From Gallionellaceae bacterium (GTDB lineage Bacteria > Pseudomonadota > Gammaproteobacteria > Burkholderiales > Gallionellaceae), in contig DAIDMQ010000028.1 of assembly GCA_027448945.1 (NCBI GenBank), positions 62,001 to 126,000 of the forward strand: a stretch of 64,000 bases of DNA. The letters are read 5' to 3'. Shown here piece by piece: positions 24,252-34,825 of the stretch. The notes below the pieces were generated by a model, which worked only from the letters and a program-made list of their open reading frames with translations, ran no database searches and had not been told where the DNA came from. The position numbers and the translations under genes were made by a program. The number at the start of each line of letters is the position of its first letter. Within the stretch, counting starts at the first letter, position 1.

Positions 24252-25630
24252 GCTAACAGTCCGTCCAACCAAGCATTCCACGCGTGGTACTTATGCTGCA
24301 ATCTTGCTTGGTGGCGCTGCTCGGGGAGGATTAAATCAGCGTCACGCAGGCTACCTGGTGCAATGTCTGCTGCCAACATCGCCGCACCCAACAAGCTGGT
24401 TTCACTCTGAATCAAACGGTAGACAGGACAAGGTGCGCATAGGGCGATGCCTTGCTGCAACAGTTTCAAATTCGCTAGCCCTCCGGAAAGATAGACACGC
24501 TTTAAAGGCTTCTCTTGGTGGAAATCTTCCAAGATGCGCGCCACTCGAAAGATCACCGCTTCCAGCAATACTGTTGCAACCTCTTCTTCCTGCAGTGCGC
24601 TAACGTCCGCTGAAAATCCCTGTCCTATATCCTTTCTAAAATAGGGCGCACCTAATCCACTCGGTTCAGCCAGACTAAAAATGTCGAGTCTGGCCAGTCC
24701 TTCCAAGTCGCATTGTTCCAGATCATAGGGCGCGAGTGCGGCGGCGATGGAATTGAGCGTGCCTTCTTTGGCAAGATGGCATATTGCATCCTTGTCCTGA
24801 TACACCAATGTTCGCAGATAACCCTCTGGCGTTAAGCTTGCTACACTACTGTAGCGCACCACGAACCCTCCGGTTCCCAGATTGACCAAAGCCTCGCTGT
24901 TGTCAGTCGGTACGCTAGCAATCAGGGCAGCAGACTGATCAGCCAAACTGGCACTGAGTGTCAGCTGGTGCCCCAAACGAATGTCCAGTCCAGCGCTAGG
25001 CAGTATCTTGGGCAAAATGCAGCTGGGGATGTCGAAAAGATTGCAGAGCACTTCCGACCAGTTCAGGGTATCGATTTTCATGAGTTGGGTGCGCGCCGCC
25101 ATAGAGACATCGGTGACATGATGCCGGCCTTTAGTCCAGCGCCAAATCAAGAAACTCTCCAAGGTGCCAACCTTCCAACGTCCCTGCAGCAGAGCATCAC
25201 GATAGTCCGCATGCTGGTGCAGCAACACCCGTAACTTTGGCGCGAAATAATATGGGGTGAGGGGCAGCCCAGACAGTGCGCGTATCTTGTCCTGTTGTGG
25301 CATCAACTCGGCGCAACTCGCGGCACCTCTGCCATCCTGCCAGGAAATGAGCGGGGTGACTGGCACACCCGTGTTCGCATCCCACAACAAAAAGGAAGAG
25401 CGCTGGCTGCATATTCCCAACTTGTACATATTTGGATCTATACAGGATGCCAAGACCGTATCGACGACTGCGGCATACGCTAGGGCATCGCTTTCATACG
25501 TCGTGCCACTGACTAAAATAGTTGGTGCGGGGCGACTGACAATAGCTTGCAATTTTCCCTGCGCATCCAAGCGTGCGCCCTTGACCGCTGTCGTACCGAG
25601 ATCGAGCGCGATGCTGAATGTGTTGCTCAT
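24248..25630 (-). CDS. FGGY-family carbohydrate kinase, glycerol-kinase-like
   Basis: 460 residues. N-terminal phosphate loop ALDLGTTAVKG (about 8-18), WQDGRG, the second ATP domain loop LVNLGTGGFVV near 250 and a C-terminal YLSGGLANLKLLQQ motif. Somewhat shorter and more divergent than GlpK. Its position after glpD (4-base overlap) and a glycerophosphodiesterase argues for glycerol or a related polyol as substrate; sequence alone cannot separate glycerol from another sugar. Confidence 0.8.
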   Translation of the reverse strand: MSNTFSIALDLGTTAVKGARLDAQGKLQAIVSRPAPTILVSGTTYESDALAYAAVVDTVLASCIDPNMYKLGICSQRSSFLLWDANTGVPVTPLISWQDGRGAASCAELMPQQDKIRALSGLPLTPYYFAPKLRVLLHQHADYRDALLQGRWKVGTLESFLIWRWTKGRHHVTDVSMAARTQLMKIDTLNWSEVLCNLFDIPSCILPKILPSAGLDIRLGHQLTLSASLADQSAALIASVPTDNSEALVNLGTGGFVVRYSSVASLTPEGYLRTLVYQDKDAICHLAKEGTLNSIAAALAPYDLEQCDLEGLARLDIFSLAEPSGLGAPYFRKDIGQGFSADVSALQEEEVATVLLEAVIFRVARILEDFHQEKPLKRVYLSGGLANLKLLQQGIALCAPCPVYRLIQSETSLLGAAMLAADIAPGSLRDADLILPEQRHQARLQHKYHAWNAWLDGLLA

Positions 25631-27189
25631 GGCATACAGCGCACTAGTTCGGCCCGCATCCGTGCCTCATCCCAATTCAGTGTTGTGGCGACCCGCGTTG
25701 CAATTTGACTCAGCAATTCCGTATTGGGTCTACTCAGGATAAGCAAGGGCATGCGGCGGCGTAGCAGATCGTCCAGATGGATCACAGCTTCGTGGCGGGC
25801 GCACCATAACAGATCGGCCCAGATCAACGGCAACTCGGCGACGATGCGTTGGGCCAGATTGGCATCCGCCACGATGCTGTCGAGCACATCGGCGGCACGG
25901 CTTCCGTGTCTGCGCATCAGCCAATCTATACTGCGGTCATCCACCGCAAGCCGCTCACCCTGCTTGCGCAGGTTCGTTTGCCAAGCGGCGTAATCACCGG
26001 CAGGTGACCAAGGGAAGGCGCGTGCGAAAGTTGTACACGTTTTGTTCATACCCAGATTACTGCATACGCTATCGACGATATGCGCGGCATCGGTACGCGC
26101 AGAAGTGATCTTGCCACCGATGGAATGGTGTACGCCGTTCAGATCGCTGCGCAACTCCCAATCGCGCGAAAGTTGCGAGGGATGCTCCGCATCGCTGCGC
26201 TGCATCACACGCACACCGGCATAGCTGGCAACGACATCCGATACGCTCCAAACGCTGTCTAAATAGTGGTTCGCTGCCGAAAGCAGATAGTCGATATCGG
26301 CCCGATTAACTTGCACCTGATCCACATCGCCACGGTAATCATCATCTGTCGTACCCAGCAAGGTCATGTCGTACCAAGGGATGATGAAGAACACTCGGCC
26401 ATCTTGGGGCGCGGTAAGTAACAGGGCTTCTTTGCATCCGCTATTCGGTAGTACCACGTGCACGCCTTTGCTCATGCGTATCCAATTCTTACCGGTTTCG
26501 CTGTTACTCAACCATTGCCCAGCAGTGCTGACAAACTGGCGCGACTGAACTTTGATTTCAGTCACCGTGAGCAAATCTTGCACAATCGCACCCGTCGCCA
26601 GACCGTGCTCATTTTGGTAGCTCATGAGCTTGCATCGATTTACACAGACAGCACCCGCCGCTTGTGCACCCGAGATGAGTTCTAGTACCAGTCGTGCATC
26701 ATCAGTCTGCGCATCTCCATAGGTATAACCACCTCTGAGTCCATCGTGTTTAAGGAAAGGGAAGCGTAGCTCGAAGTCGTGCGCACTATAAGACAGATGA
26801 TTGAGCTCCTCGCCAGGCCAGCCGGCCAGTGCGTCGTACAACATCAGACCAGCTTTCATACGCAACATCCCAACTCGGCTTTCGCGATAGACAGGCACAC
26901 CAAAACGCAATGGCCAGACTCTATGCGGCGCGTAATCGAGATACATTTGGCGCTCCTTCAGCGCCTTTTTGACTAACTTGAAATCGTAACTTTCCAGATA
27001 GCGCAGGCCGCCATGGATCAATTTGCTAGAGGAAGAGGAGGTGGCGTCAGCCCAATCACCTTGTTCCACAATAGCGACGCGTAAGCCTCTTAGCGCCGCA
27101 TCGTATGCTGTCCATGCGCCATAGATTCCACCGCCACAGACCAGCAAGTCGTAGCTGCCCTGACTCAGCTTTGCAATGTCACGCTTCAT
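25627..27189 (-). CDS. glpD: Aerobic glycerol-3-phosphate dehydrogenase
   Basis: 520 residues; oxidises sn-glycerol 3-phosphate to dihydroxyacetone phosphate and feeds electrons to quinone at the membrane. FAD motif DLLVCGGGIYGAWTAYDAA (about 14-32), the family block SSSSSKLIHGGLRYLE, FFIIPWYDMTLLGTTDDDY substrate region and C-terminal DAO-C domain. Overlaps the upstream phosphodiesterase by 11 bases and the kinase by 4, so one operon. Confidence 0.94.
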   Translation of the reverse strand: MKRDIAKLSQGSYDLLVCGGGIYGAWTAYDAALRGLRVAIVEQGDWADATSSSSSKLIHGGLRYLESYDFKLVKKALKERQMYLDYAPHRVWPLRFGVPVYRESRVGMLRMKAGLMLYDALAGWPGEELNHLSYSAHDFELRFPFLKHDGLRGGYTYGDAQTDDARLVLELISGAQAAGAVCVNRCKLMSYQNEHGLATGAIVQDLLTVTEIKVQSRQFVSTAGQWLSNSETGKNWIRMSKGVHVVLPNSGCKEALLLTAPQDGRVFFIIPWYDMTLLGTTDDDYRGDVDQVQVNRADIDYLLSAANHYLDSVWSVSDVVASYAGVRVMQRSDAEHPSQLSRDWELRSDLNGVHHSIGGKITSARTDAAHIVDSVCSNLGMNKTCTTFARAFPWSPAGDYAAWQTNLRKQGERLAVDDRSIDWLMRRHGSRAADVLDSIVADANLAQRIVAELPLIWADLLWCARHEAVIHLDDLLRRRMPLLILSRPNTELLSQIATRVATTLNWDEARMRAELVRCMP

Positions 27190-27931
27190 AGTCTCTAAGT
27201 TTTAGCGCGTAACCGGGTATGTCGCTGATTAGTATGTCCACCCCCAGTTCCAACGCCTGACTTATCTCGGCTTCGCTGTTGCAGGTGTACACCGCAATGA
27301 GCTTGTTATGACTGCGCAGCAAGGCCGCCATTTCCACATCCAGTCGCGAGATGTGCAGGCAATAGCCATACAGGAAGTTGTTTTCTAGCAATACAGTACG
27401 TGCTTCCTCTATGCTTTGCTCTGGCTCCATGTTGTAGACCAAAGGGAAGTTAGGTGCGCAACTGTGGGCGAAGATGAGACTGTCCAGATTGAAAGAGGAG
27501 ATCAAGACTTCCTCACCATGATGCGCACCAACTTGTGCCAATGTCTGGCGCACTTTCAATTCATGACGAGACAAGGGCTCCCAATCACGATTTTTGATCT
27601 CCAACAGCAAACGTGTCTGGGCACGATAGCGTTCCAAAAAATCCTTGAGGCGCATCACAGTTTCCGAAGAAGCATGGGGATCAAAGTGTGCCGCGAAATT
27701 CATAGCCTGCAATTCAGCGTATTTGTAATCGTCTATATGTTTATCTGGCATGCCCAGCTTGTTGAGAAATCTGTCATGCCATAACACCGCGACATCATCG
27801 CTACTCATCTGAATATCGGTCTCCATACCATTGATATCCTCCTGCAGAGCAAAATCAAAAGCTGTACGGGTATTCTCTGCGGCTAGACGATTCGCGCCTC
27901 GGTGCGCGTATATATGTGTTTTTCTAATCAT
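27179..27931 (-). CDS. ugpQ: Glycerophosphodiester phosphodiesterase
   Basis: 250 residues, no signal peptide, so a cytoplasmic UgpQ-type enzyme that releases glycerol 3-phosphate from deacylated phospholipid head groups. Catalytic HRGANRLAAENTRTAF (H10, R11, E19), the metal pair METDIQMS, H52 in VLWHDRFL, and LLLEIK for the second glutamate. Feeds GlpD directly encoded downstream. Confidence 0.93.
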   Translation of the reverse strand: MIRKTHIYAHRGANRLAAENTRTAFDFALQEDINGMETDIQMSSDDVAVLWHDRFLNKLGMPDKHIDDYKYAELQAMNFAAHFDPHASSETVMRLKDFLERYRAQTRLLLEIKNRDWEPLSRHELKVRQTLAQVGAHHGEEVLISSFNLDSLIFAHSCAPNFPLVYNMEPEQSIEEARTVLLENNFLYGYCLHISRLDVEMAALLRSHNKLIAVYTCNSEAEISQALELGVDILISDIPGYALKLRDYEA

Positions 27932-27941
27932 GATGTCTCCT

Positions 27942-29126
27942 TCAATAAGCAGCGAGAGAGGTAATAAAATACTGCATCGCCGAACAAAGCTGTTCGTATC
28001 CGGGGTTGTACATCAGTCGCTGTATTAAACCGGTCTGCAAGTTCGCGGCGGAAATCTCACCAAATACAACTTCACGGGGATGGGTACGACAGGCAATGTA
28101 CTTATCCAACTCATGCGGGTAGTAGTGGTTGCAGTTCACGTAGTTACCCTGTACGCCATAGTATTCATCGTACGCTGGTAACACGATAGATAGATGTGAG
28201 GAACCGATGATGCGATGCTCGGGAAAAACGCTATACAACCAAGTGATGTGGGCATCCGGGTGTTTTGTAGCACTAATTTCGGGAGTGGTGCTATAGATTA
28301 ACAAGTGACTTGCTGGATGCCGCGCTCGACTCATTAAATCTATCGTTGCCAAAGTGTCCACAGTTACATCGTCTTCGCTAGCCGCTGCGAAAACAGGAAT
28401 CTGCAAAGTCAGTTCGGCAGCCGCAACGCGTTGAGTCAAAGCGTACATTTGAGCCGCACCATTCATGGTGAAGGATTCGTATTTGTAGCAGTCTATATCA
28501 GGTTGTATCGACACCCACTTGGTCTTGGGTAACAGACAACTATAAAGTTTGTGCAGCTTGGCATAAGCAGCACGTGGGGTAATTTTGAGAGCAGGCGAGT
28601 ACAGGAACAAGCCGCGCACCCTCGCGTCGTGCTGGCTTTGATGGATACTCAGCGTTGCCCCGGTGGAAAAGCCGCCCAAATAGACTTCATCTACTTGCTC
28701 TGCCAATCGATCAGCCCCGTAAGCCACAGCCTTGGCCCACTCTTGCCAAGTCACTTCCAGCAGATCACCGGGTTGTGTACCGTGTCCAGGCAATAAAATC
28801 GCCATCACCAGATAGCCTTGCGAGACAAAAAAATCCGCCAGATGTCTCATGAAATAAGGAGAGTCGGTCAAACCGTGTGTAAGTAAAATGCCACGCTTAT
28901 AGGGATGTTGGGCTCCGTCACACCTTGCCGGTTCGCGTAGAAAAGGCATATTACCCGAGACCACCGCTACGGCATTCTCAGTCCCTAACTTGGTATGTGC
29001 TTGACTCAACATACGTTGTGTAGCGAGAAGATATTTGTCGAAACTTAGCGTGGCATCACCAAACGTAGTGTTCAATCCAGAAGGTTGGTGGCGTGCGCAA
29101 AGTTGTGACAGTTCGAGAAGTGACAT
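27942..29126 (-). CDS. Alpha/beta hydrolase, lysophospholipase-like
   Basis: 394 residues, no clear signal. Oxyanion segment ILLTHGLTDSPYFMRHLADF (H84-G85), nucleophile elbow GGFSTGATLS with S154, acid candidate around AASEDDVTV and His in GSSHLSI. First gene of a leftward operon with the glycerophosphodiesterase, GlpD and kinase; this order suggests hydrolysis of acylglycerols or lysophospholipids, but the substrate is inference. Confidence 0.8.
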   Translation of the reverse strand: MSLLELSQLCARHQPSGLNTTFGDATLSFDKYLLATQRMLSQAHTKLGTENAVAVVSGNMPFLREPARCDGAQHPYKRGILLTHGLTDSPYFMRHLADFFVSQGYLVMAILLPGHGTQPGDLLEVTWQEWAKAVAYGADRLAEQVDEVYLGGFSTGATLSIHQSQHDARVRGLFLYSPALKITPRAAYAKLHKLYSCLLPKTKWVSIQPDIDCYKYESFTMNGAAQMYALTQRVAAAELTLQIPVFAAASEDDVTVDTLATIDLMSRARHPASHLLIYSTTPEISATKHPDAHITWLYSVFPEHRIIGSSHLSIVLPAYDEYYGVQGNYVNCNHYYPHELDKYIACRTHPREVVFGEISAANLQTGLIQRLMYNPGYEQLCSAMQYFITSLAAY

Positions 29127-29179
29127 AGACTGGATTATGAAGAAGTCTGCCGTGTTGGCAATCGAAATTCATGTTGTGA

Positions 29180-29185
29180 TAGAAT
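29180..29185 (+). promoter_or_regulatory. Probable -10 box of the tmRNA gene
   Basis: TAGAAT at 29180-29185; a TTGGCA at about 29155 is a possible -35 but the spacing (19) is long. Supports transcription starting near 29190, just before the acceptor piece. Confidence 0.4.
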
Positions 29186-29189
29186 CCAC

Positions 29190-29515
29190 AGCATTGTTGT
29201 GATCGGGACTTGTCCCGTGAAAACTCCGATTCAATAAGGGCTTGTTGGACGGCGGTTCAATTCCGCCCATCTCCACCATAAGTGCGTTGAAATATTCAGA
29301 GTGCTTATGCTGGGGATGACATGGCTTCGACAGTGAGCAGATAGGTTTTGGGGCGACACGTCAGGCGATCGACGTAAATGAAGCAAGCATGTAAATGCAA
29401 ACGATGAAAACTACGCTATCGCGGCCTAAAAAACCGTAAGCCGGGGCTGTTGAGCCTTGTCATACAACACAACTAGATGAGCCTCGGATGATAATGATTC
29501 CGAGGCTCATTGATT
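29190..29515 (+). ncRNA. ssrA: Circularly permuted (two-piece) tmRNA
   Basis: The tRNA-like 3' half comes first: T-arm GGCGG-TTCAATT-CCGCC at 29252-29268, acceptor strand CATCTCC at 29269-29275 and ACCA at 29276-29279. After about 32 intervening bases the 5' half begins at 29312 with GGGGATGACATGGCTTCGAC, whose first seven bases pair with CATCTCC (one G-U). The tag frame is GCA at 29397 to TAA at 29427-29429 and encodes ANDENYAIAA. Processing should remove the intervening loop, giving separate acceptor and coding RNAs. It rescues stalled ribosomes with SmpB and tags products for ClpXP. The exact 5' end and coding-piece 3' end are estimates. Two-piece tmRNA is known in alphaproteobacteria, some cyanobacteria and some betaproteobacteria. 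Confidence 0.93.
29477..29514. terminator. Terminator after tmRNA, bidirectional with gph
   Basis: 12-base arms ATGAGCCTCGGA (29477-29488) and TCCGAGGCTCAT (29499-29510), then TGATTTT. Serves the tmRNA on the plus strand and lies just past the gph stop on the minus strand. Confidence 0.85.
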
Positions 29516-29538
29516 TTGTGGCAACTAAATTATACAAG

Positions 29539-30219
29539 TTAATCGAGATAGTTAAGCAATTCCATCGGCTGATTAATACTGCCGTATGCTTGCCAGTTTT
29601 CCACCGAGACATCGTCACTGACGTAGCCATAATTAGCGATGATGCCGCGCATCACAACCGCATTTGCGGCTTGTATGTCACGCCTGTCATCCCCTATATA
29701 CAAACACTGGGCTGGTGCGAGTGCGATGAGCTCACATGCTTTAAGCATGGGATCGGGATGCGGCTTGGCATAGGCGCACGTATCTCCGCTGACGAGGCAG
29801 GCTACACGCTCTGCATAACCTAATCCCTGCATCAAGGGCACAGTGAAACGATGTGGCTTGTTGGTGACGATGCCCCAGACGATGCCGCGCTGCTCCAATG
29901 TACTGATGAGCTCGGGCATACCTTCGAACAAGCGAGTATTTGCGCAAATGTGGGCCGTGTAATGGTCTAGGAATATATCGCGTAAAGCTTCGAACTCCGG
30001 ATGCTCGGGCGTGATATTCATTCCTGTCTTGAGCAGACCAGCCGAGCCATGCGAGGCTTGTGGACGCAGCAACTCCAAGGGGAGGGGAGGCAGTGAGCGC
30101 GTGGCACGTACATGATTAAGTGCCGCAGCCAAATCGGGTGCTGTATCAGCGAAGGTACCATCCAGATCGAATAGCACACCCTTAACGATAGGGCAGCCCA
30201 CACTCAATCCTTGCGACAC
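29539..30219 (-). CDS. gph: Phosphoglycolate phosphatase (HAD hydrolase)
   Basis: 226 residues from a GTG start overlapping the ubiG end by 16 bases. HAD motifs: [17 protein letters not shown] (nucleophile and acid Asp), [10 protein letters not shown] (motif II/III region) and [17 protein letters not shown] (motif IV). The F in GTFADT replaces the usual L/V of GTLVDS-type motifs. Gph clears 2-phosphoglycolate from DNA repair and oxygenation reactions. Pairing with ubiG is common in betaproteobacteria. Confidence 0.9.
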   Translation of the reverse strand: MSQGLSVGCPIVKGVLFDLDGTFADTAPDLAAALNHVRATRSLPPLPLELLRPQASHGSAGLLKTGMNITPEHPEFEALRDIFLDHYTAHICANTRLFEGMPELISTLEQRGIVWGIVTNKPHRFTVPLMQGLGYAERVACLVSGDTCAYAKPHPDPMLKACELIALAPAQCLYIGDDRRDIQAANAVVMRGIIANYGYVSDDVSVENWQAYGSINQPMELLNYLD

Positions 30220-30899
30220 GCGATCATGTAGTTCACGTCTGTGTCTTTGCCCAAACTGTATACCTTGCTGATTGGGTTGTAGCTCATGCCGATCAGGTCG
30301 ACAACGTTCAGCTTGGCATTGCGACTAGCCTGCGCCAACTCGGATGGCTTGAGGAACTTGGCGTAGTCATGCGTGCCACGCGGCAACATATTGAGTACGT
30401 ATTCCGCACCTATGATGGCGAGTAAATAGGATTTGGGATTACGGTTGAGTGTAGAGAAGAACACCCAGCCACCCGGCTTGACCAAGTCAGCACAGGCTTG
30501 GATGACGCTAGCCGGATTCGGTACGTGCTCCAGCATCTCCAGACAGGTAACCACGTCATACTGTTCAGCTTGCTCAGTCGCCAGTGTTTCCACAGCCACT
30601 TTGCGGTATTCAACCTTCTGATTGCTTTCTAGCAGGTGCAACTTCGCGACCTGTAATGCCTTGTCTGCCAGATCTATGCCGGTCACATCTGCGCCCAACT
30701 TAGCCATGCCTTCCGACAAGATACCGCCACCGCAGCCCACATCGACTACTTTTTTACCCGTCAAACTAACATGACGGTCAATATAGCCCACACGCAATGG
30801 ATTGATGTCGTGTAAGGGCTTGAATTCACTATGCGGATCCCACCACTTATGGGCTAATTGTGAGAATTTTTCGATTTCGACAGGATCGACGTTGGACAT
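30204..30899 (-). CDS. ubiG: Ubiquinone biosynthesis O-methyltransferase
   Basis: 231 residues from ATG 30899 ([20 protein letters not shown]). SAM motif [19 protein letters not shown] near 47-65, [13 protein letters not shown], and [20 protein letters not shown], all typical UbiG. Catalyses both O-methylations in ubiquinone synthesis. A longer frame reaches 30959 but the added residues do not match the family. Divergent from gyrA with about 150 bases between. Confidence 0.95.
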   Translation of the reverse strand: MSNVDPVEIEKFSQLAHKWWDPHSEFKPLHDINPLRVGYIDRHVSLTGKKVVDVGCGGGILSEGMAKLGADVTGIDLADKALQVAKLHLLESNQKVEYRKVAVETLATEQAEQYDVVTCLEMLEHVPNPASVIQACADLVKPGGWVFFSTLNRNPKSYLLAIIGAEYVLNMLPRGTHDYAKFLKPSELAQASRNAKLNVVDLIGMSYNPISKVYSLGKDTDVNYMIACRKD

Positions 30900-31049
30900 G
30901 GCGTGTGTAGGTAAATTAAGCAAGGTCGCGACTTTAACAAACCTTGGCACAAGCGCCAAATAGTCCTATATATGTAGGGGTAGTTCGGGGGGGGTGGGCT
31001 GTGGTAAACTCACCCGCTGTTTTTAGCCATAATAATTACACCGGATACC

Positions 31050-33614
31050 ATGGATCAATTCGCTAAAGAAACACTCCCCGTCAGTCTGGAAGAAGAGATG
31101 CGCAAGTCCTATCTGGACTATGCAATGAGCGTCATCATCGGCCGCGCTTTGCCCGATGTGCGCGACGGCTTAAAACCCGTACACAGGCGCGTATTGTTCG
31201 CGATGCACGAGTTGTCCAACGATTGGAACCGCGCTTACAAGAAGTCTGCGCGTATCGTCGGCGACGTGATCGGTAAATATCACCCCCACGGTGACACTGC
31301 TGTATACGACACCATCGTTCGTATGGCTCAGCCATTCTCACTGCGTTACACACTGGTGGATGGTCAAGGTAACTTTGGTTCTGTGGATGGTGATAACGCA
31401 GCGGCGATGCGTTATACCGAAATCCGCATGTCGCGCATCGCGCACGAATTGCTGGCTGATTTGGATAAAGAGACCGTGGACTTCGGGCCTAACTACGACG
31501 GCTCTGAACACGAGCCACTAGTGTTCCCAACTCGCTTCCCGAATCTGTTGGTGAACGGTTCATCCGGTATTGCCGTGGGTATGGCGACCAACATTCCGCC
31601 GCACAATCTGAACGAAGTAATCGACGCGTGTCTGGCATTGTTGGCGAATCCGGGATTGAGCATAGATGAATTGATCGAATATGTACCCGCACCAGATTTC
31701 CCGACTGCAGGTTTCATCTACGGTCTATCGGGCGTAAAAGAGGGATATCGCACCGGTCGTGGTCGTGTGGTGATGCGTGGCCGTACCCATTTCGAAGATA
31801 TTGGCAAAGAACGTGAAGCCATCATTATCGATGAGTTGCCCTATCAGGTGAACAAGGCGAATTTGCTGATTAAAATTGGCGAGTTGGTTCGCGAAAAGCG
31901 CATCGAAGGTATTTCTGAAATCCGCGATGAATCGGACAAATCCGGTATGCGCGCGGTCATCGAGTTGAAGCGCGGCGAGAATGCCGACGTGATCCTCAAC
32001 AAGTTGTACAAAGACACCCAGTTGCAGGACAGCTTCGGCATCAACATGGTCGCCATCATCGATGGCCAGCCCAAGCTGCTCAACCTCAAACAAGTCATAG
32101 ACGCATTCCTGCGCCATCGCCGCGAAGTTGTGACACGCCGTACCATCTTTGAATTGCGCAAGGCCCGTGAGCGTGGCCATGTGCTTGAAGGCTTGGCAGT
32201 CGCTTTATCCAACGTGGACGAGATCATCGCCCTGATTAAAGCGGCTCCATCCCCAGCTGATGCAAAACGTAGCCTGATGTCCCGGGGCTGGCGCTCATCC
32301 TTGGTCGAAGACCTACTCAGCCGCGTCAGCGATGCATCACGTCCTGATGGTTTGTTGCCAGAATTTGGCCTGAATGGCGCAGGCAATAGCCGTGGCTATC
32401 ATTTGTCAGATGCGCAAGCACAAGCAATCTTGGAGCTACGTCTGCAACGTTTGACAGGCTTGGAACAAGATAAAATCGTCGGCGAATACCGCGAAGTGAT
32501 GGACAAGATCACCGATTTGCTCGACATATTGGCCAAGCCAGCACGTGTGACTCAGATCATCTCCGATGAATTATCGGCAGTGAAAAGCCAGTTTGGCGAC
32601 AAGCGTCGCAGTGAGATCATTACTCATACTCATGATATGAGCATGGAAGACCTGATCGCGCCTGAAGACGTGGTGGTGACACTGTCCCACAGCGGTTACA
32701 TGAAGGCACAGCCTTTAGCCGAGTACCGTGCGCAGAAGCGCGGCGGACGCGGTAAGCAGGCGACTGCAACCAAAGATGACGACTTCATCGACAATCTTTT
32801 CATCGCCAACACTCACAACTACATCCTGTGTTTCTCTAACATGGGGCGTGTGTATTGGCTCAAAGTTTATGAGTTGCCACAAGGCAGTCGTGCATCGCGC
32901 GGTCGTCCTATCGTCAACCTGTTGCAATTGGAAGCTGGCGAGAAGATCAATGCGATCTTGCCTGTGGTCGAATTCTCAGAAGACAAGTTTGTGTTTTTCG
33001 CCACCGCCAACGGAACAGTGAAGAAAACACCCCTGGTCGATTTCTCACGTCCTATGAAGCGCGGCATCATCGCCATCAATTTGGACGAAGGCGATTTCCT
33101 GATCGGCGTGGCACTGACCGATGGTAAGCATGACGTGATGCTGTTCTCTAATGGTGGTAAGGCAGTGCGCTTCGATGAAGAGGATGTTCGTGCGACAGGC
33201 CGTGCCTCACGCGGTGTACGTGGTATGAAGTTGGCTGAGAAGCATCAAGTCATCTCATTATTGGTTGCGGAAGATGAAGAACAGAGTGTATTGACCGCGA
33301 CCGAGAACGGTTACGGCAAGCGTAGTCCTATCGTCGAGTACACCCGTCATGGCCGTGGCACTCAAGGCATGATTGCGATTCAGACTTCTGAACGTAACGG
33401 CAAAGTGGTCGCTGCGACATTGGTTAAACCGGAAGACGAAATCATGCTGATTGGCTCTAGCGGAGTATTGATACGCACCCGCGTCAGTGAAATCCGTGAG
33501 ATGGGCAGAACAACTCAGGGCGTGACCCTGATGAACGTGGAGAAGGGTGACAAATTGGTCAGCCTGAGCCGTATCGCCGATCCAGAAGAGGAATCCGAGC
33601 AAGAACAGGATTGA
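31050..33614 (+). CDS. gyrA: DNA gyrase subunit A
   Basis: 854 residues. Breakage-reunion domain with catalytic Y122 ([12 protein letters not shown]) and the quinolone-region [11 protein letters not shown], where residue 83 is Thr instead of the Ser of E. coli and D87 is kept; the C-terminal half has the six beta-pinwheel blades, with the GyrA box QKRGGRGKQ near 561. The acidic tail ([11 protein letters not shown]) is usual. Introduces negative supercoils with GyrB. Confidence 0.98.
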   Translation: MDQFAKETLPVSLEEEMRKSYLDYAMSVIIGRALPDVRDGLKPVHRRVLFAMHELSNDWNRAYKKSARIVGDVIGKYHPHGDTAVYDTIVRMAQPFSLRYTLVDGQGNFGSVDGDNAAAMRYTEIRMSRIAHELLADLDKETVDFGPNYDGSEHEPLVFPTRFPNLLVNGSSGIAVGMATNIPPHNLNEVIDACLALLANPGLSIDELIEYVPAPDFPTAGFIYGLSGVKEGYRTGRGRVVMRGRTHFEDIGKEREAIIIDELPYQVNKANLLIKIGELVREKRIEGISEIRDESDKSGMRAVIELKRGENADVILNKLYKDTQLQDSFGINMVAIIDGQPKLLNLKQVIDAFLRHRREVVTRRTIFELRKARERGHVLEGLAVALSNVDEIIALIKAAPSPADAKRSLMSRGWRSSLVEDLLSRVSDASRPDGLLPEFGLNGAGNSRGYHLSDAQAQAILELRLQRLTGLEQDKIVGEYREVMDKITDLLDILAKPARVTQIISDELSAVKSQFGDKRRSEIITHTHDMSMEDLIAPEDVVVTLSHSGYMKAQPLAEYRAQKRGGRGKQATATKDDDFIDNLFIANTHNYILCFSNMGRVYWLKVYELPQGSRASRGRPIVNLLQLEAGEKINAILPVVEFSEDKFVFFATANGTVKKTPLVDFSRPMKRGIIAINLDEGDFLIGVALTDGKHDVMLFSNGGKAVRFDEEDVRATGRASRGVRGMKLAEKHQVISLLVAEDEEQSVLTATENGYGKRSPIVEYTRHGRGTQGMIAIQTSERNGKVVAATLVKPEDEIMLIGSSGVLIRTRVSEIREMGRTTQGVTLMNVEKGDKLVSLSRIADPEEESEQEQD

Positions 33615-33740
33615 GCAGCCAGAATTAGATAGTCAGGATGCAGAAAACTCAATGCACCGTTTGTAGCTGAATCTTGCATCCACAATCCTGAATCCTGAAT
33701 CCTGGTTAAAAAATTACTTATCAAGTGGAGGTTGCATAGC

Positions 33741-34823
33741 ATGACCATCTATAACTTCAGCGCAGGACCGGCAGTATTGCCTAAAGAGGTGTTGTTGCAA
33801 GCCCAGGCAGAAATGCTGGATTGGCACGGTAGCGGTATGTCAGTGATGGAGATGTCACATCGCGGCAAAGAGTTCATCAGCATTGCCAACCAGGCCGAGG
33901 CCGATCTGCGTGAGTTGATGGCGATTCCAGCTAACTACAAAGTGTTGTTTCTGCAGGGCGGGGCACACATGCAGTTCTCCATGATTCCGCTCAACCTATT
34001 GCGCGGCAAGCTGTCAGCCGATTATGTCAATACCGGCGAATGGTCCAAAAAGGCTATCTCAGAAGCAAAAAAATTCAGCTATGTGAACGTAGTCGCGGAC
34101 AACTCAGATAAAAAGTGCAGCTATGTACCCGACTTCAAAACTTGGAAGTTGGACAAAAATGCAGCCTATCTGCATTTCACTCCCAATGAAACTATAGGTG
34201 GTGTCGAATTTAATTGGGTACCTAATACGGGTGATGTACCCCTGGTCGCAGACATGTCCTCTAATATTCTGTCGCGTCCGGTCGATGTATGGAAATACGG
34301 GCTGATTTATGCTGGCGCACAAAAGAACATCGGTCCAGCGGGTTTGACCTTGGTGATCGTGCGCGATGATCTGATCGGTCATGCCGATCCTCGTTTGCCA
34401 ACCATGATGGATTTCAAAACTCATGCCGACAACGATTCCATGTACAACACACCACCGACCTTCGGCATCTATATGGCGGGTCTGGTGTTCCAGTGGCTGA
34501 AGCGCAATGGCGGCATAGGCGTGATGGAGCAACGCAATATCGCTAAGGCTGACATACTGTATGGCGCAATCGATAGCAGCGACGGCTTCTACCATTGCCC
34601 GGTCAATGTGGCTGACCGCTCGCGTATGAACGTACCATTCACCCTGAGGAGCACAGAGCTGGAAACAGCATTTCTGAAACAAGCTGATGCACGTGGTTTA
34701 TTGCAACTCAAGGGACATCGCTCAGTAGGTGGTATGCGCGCTTCTTTATACAATGCGATGCCTATAGAAGGCGTGCGAGCCTTGGTTGATTTTATGGCTG
34801 AATTCGCTCAAGCAAACGCATAA
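33741..34823 (+). CDS. serC: Phosphoserine aminotransferase
   Basis: 360 residues from ATG 33741, with GGAGG at 33727-33731. PLP lysine K195 in [20 protein letters not shown]-terminus and [13 protein letters not shown]-terminus are SerC signatures. Makes phosphoserine (and the pyridoxine precursor). First gene of a run serC-serA-pheA-lipoprotein-hisC-aroF with gaps of 0-60 bases, likely one operon. Confidence 0.96.
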   Translation: MTIYNFSAGPAVLPKEVLLQAQAEMLDWHGSGMSVMEMSHRGKEFISIANQAEADLRELMAIPANYKVLFLQGGAHMQFSMIPLNLLRGKLSADYVNTGEWSKKAISEAKKFSYVNVVADNSDKKCSYVPDFKTWKLDKNAAYLHFTPNETIGGVEFNWVPNTGDVPLVADMSSNILSRPVDVWKYGLIYAGAQKNIGPAGLTLVIVRDDLIGHADPRLPTMMDFKTHADNDSMYNTPPTFGIYMAGLVFQWLKRNGGIGVMEQRNIAKADILYGAIDSSDGFYHCPVNVADRSRMNVPFTLRSTELETAFLKQADARGLLQLKGHRSVGGMRASLYNAMPIEGVRALVDFMAEFAQANA

Positions 34824-34825
34824 CG

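Noticed and set aside
31296-31310. GyrA Thr83 as a quinolone-resistance mutation
   Set aside because: Thr at this position is the native residue in several wild-type bacteria, so it cannot be called a resistance change from sequence alone.
31081-33600. Several antisense frames of 70-180 codons inside gyrA
   Set aside because: Shadow frames of a highly conserved gene; no start signals or plausible composition.
33615-33740. Triple AATCCTG repeat upstream of serC
   Set aside because: Three short tandem copies (AATCCTGAATCCTGAATCCTG) after gyrA; likely simple slippage, no structure or regulatory logic evident.
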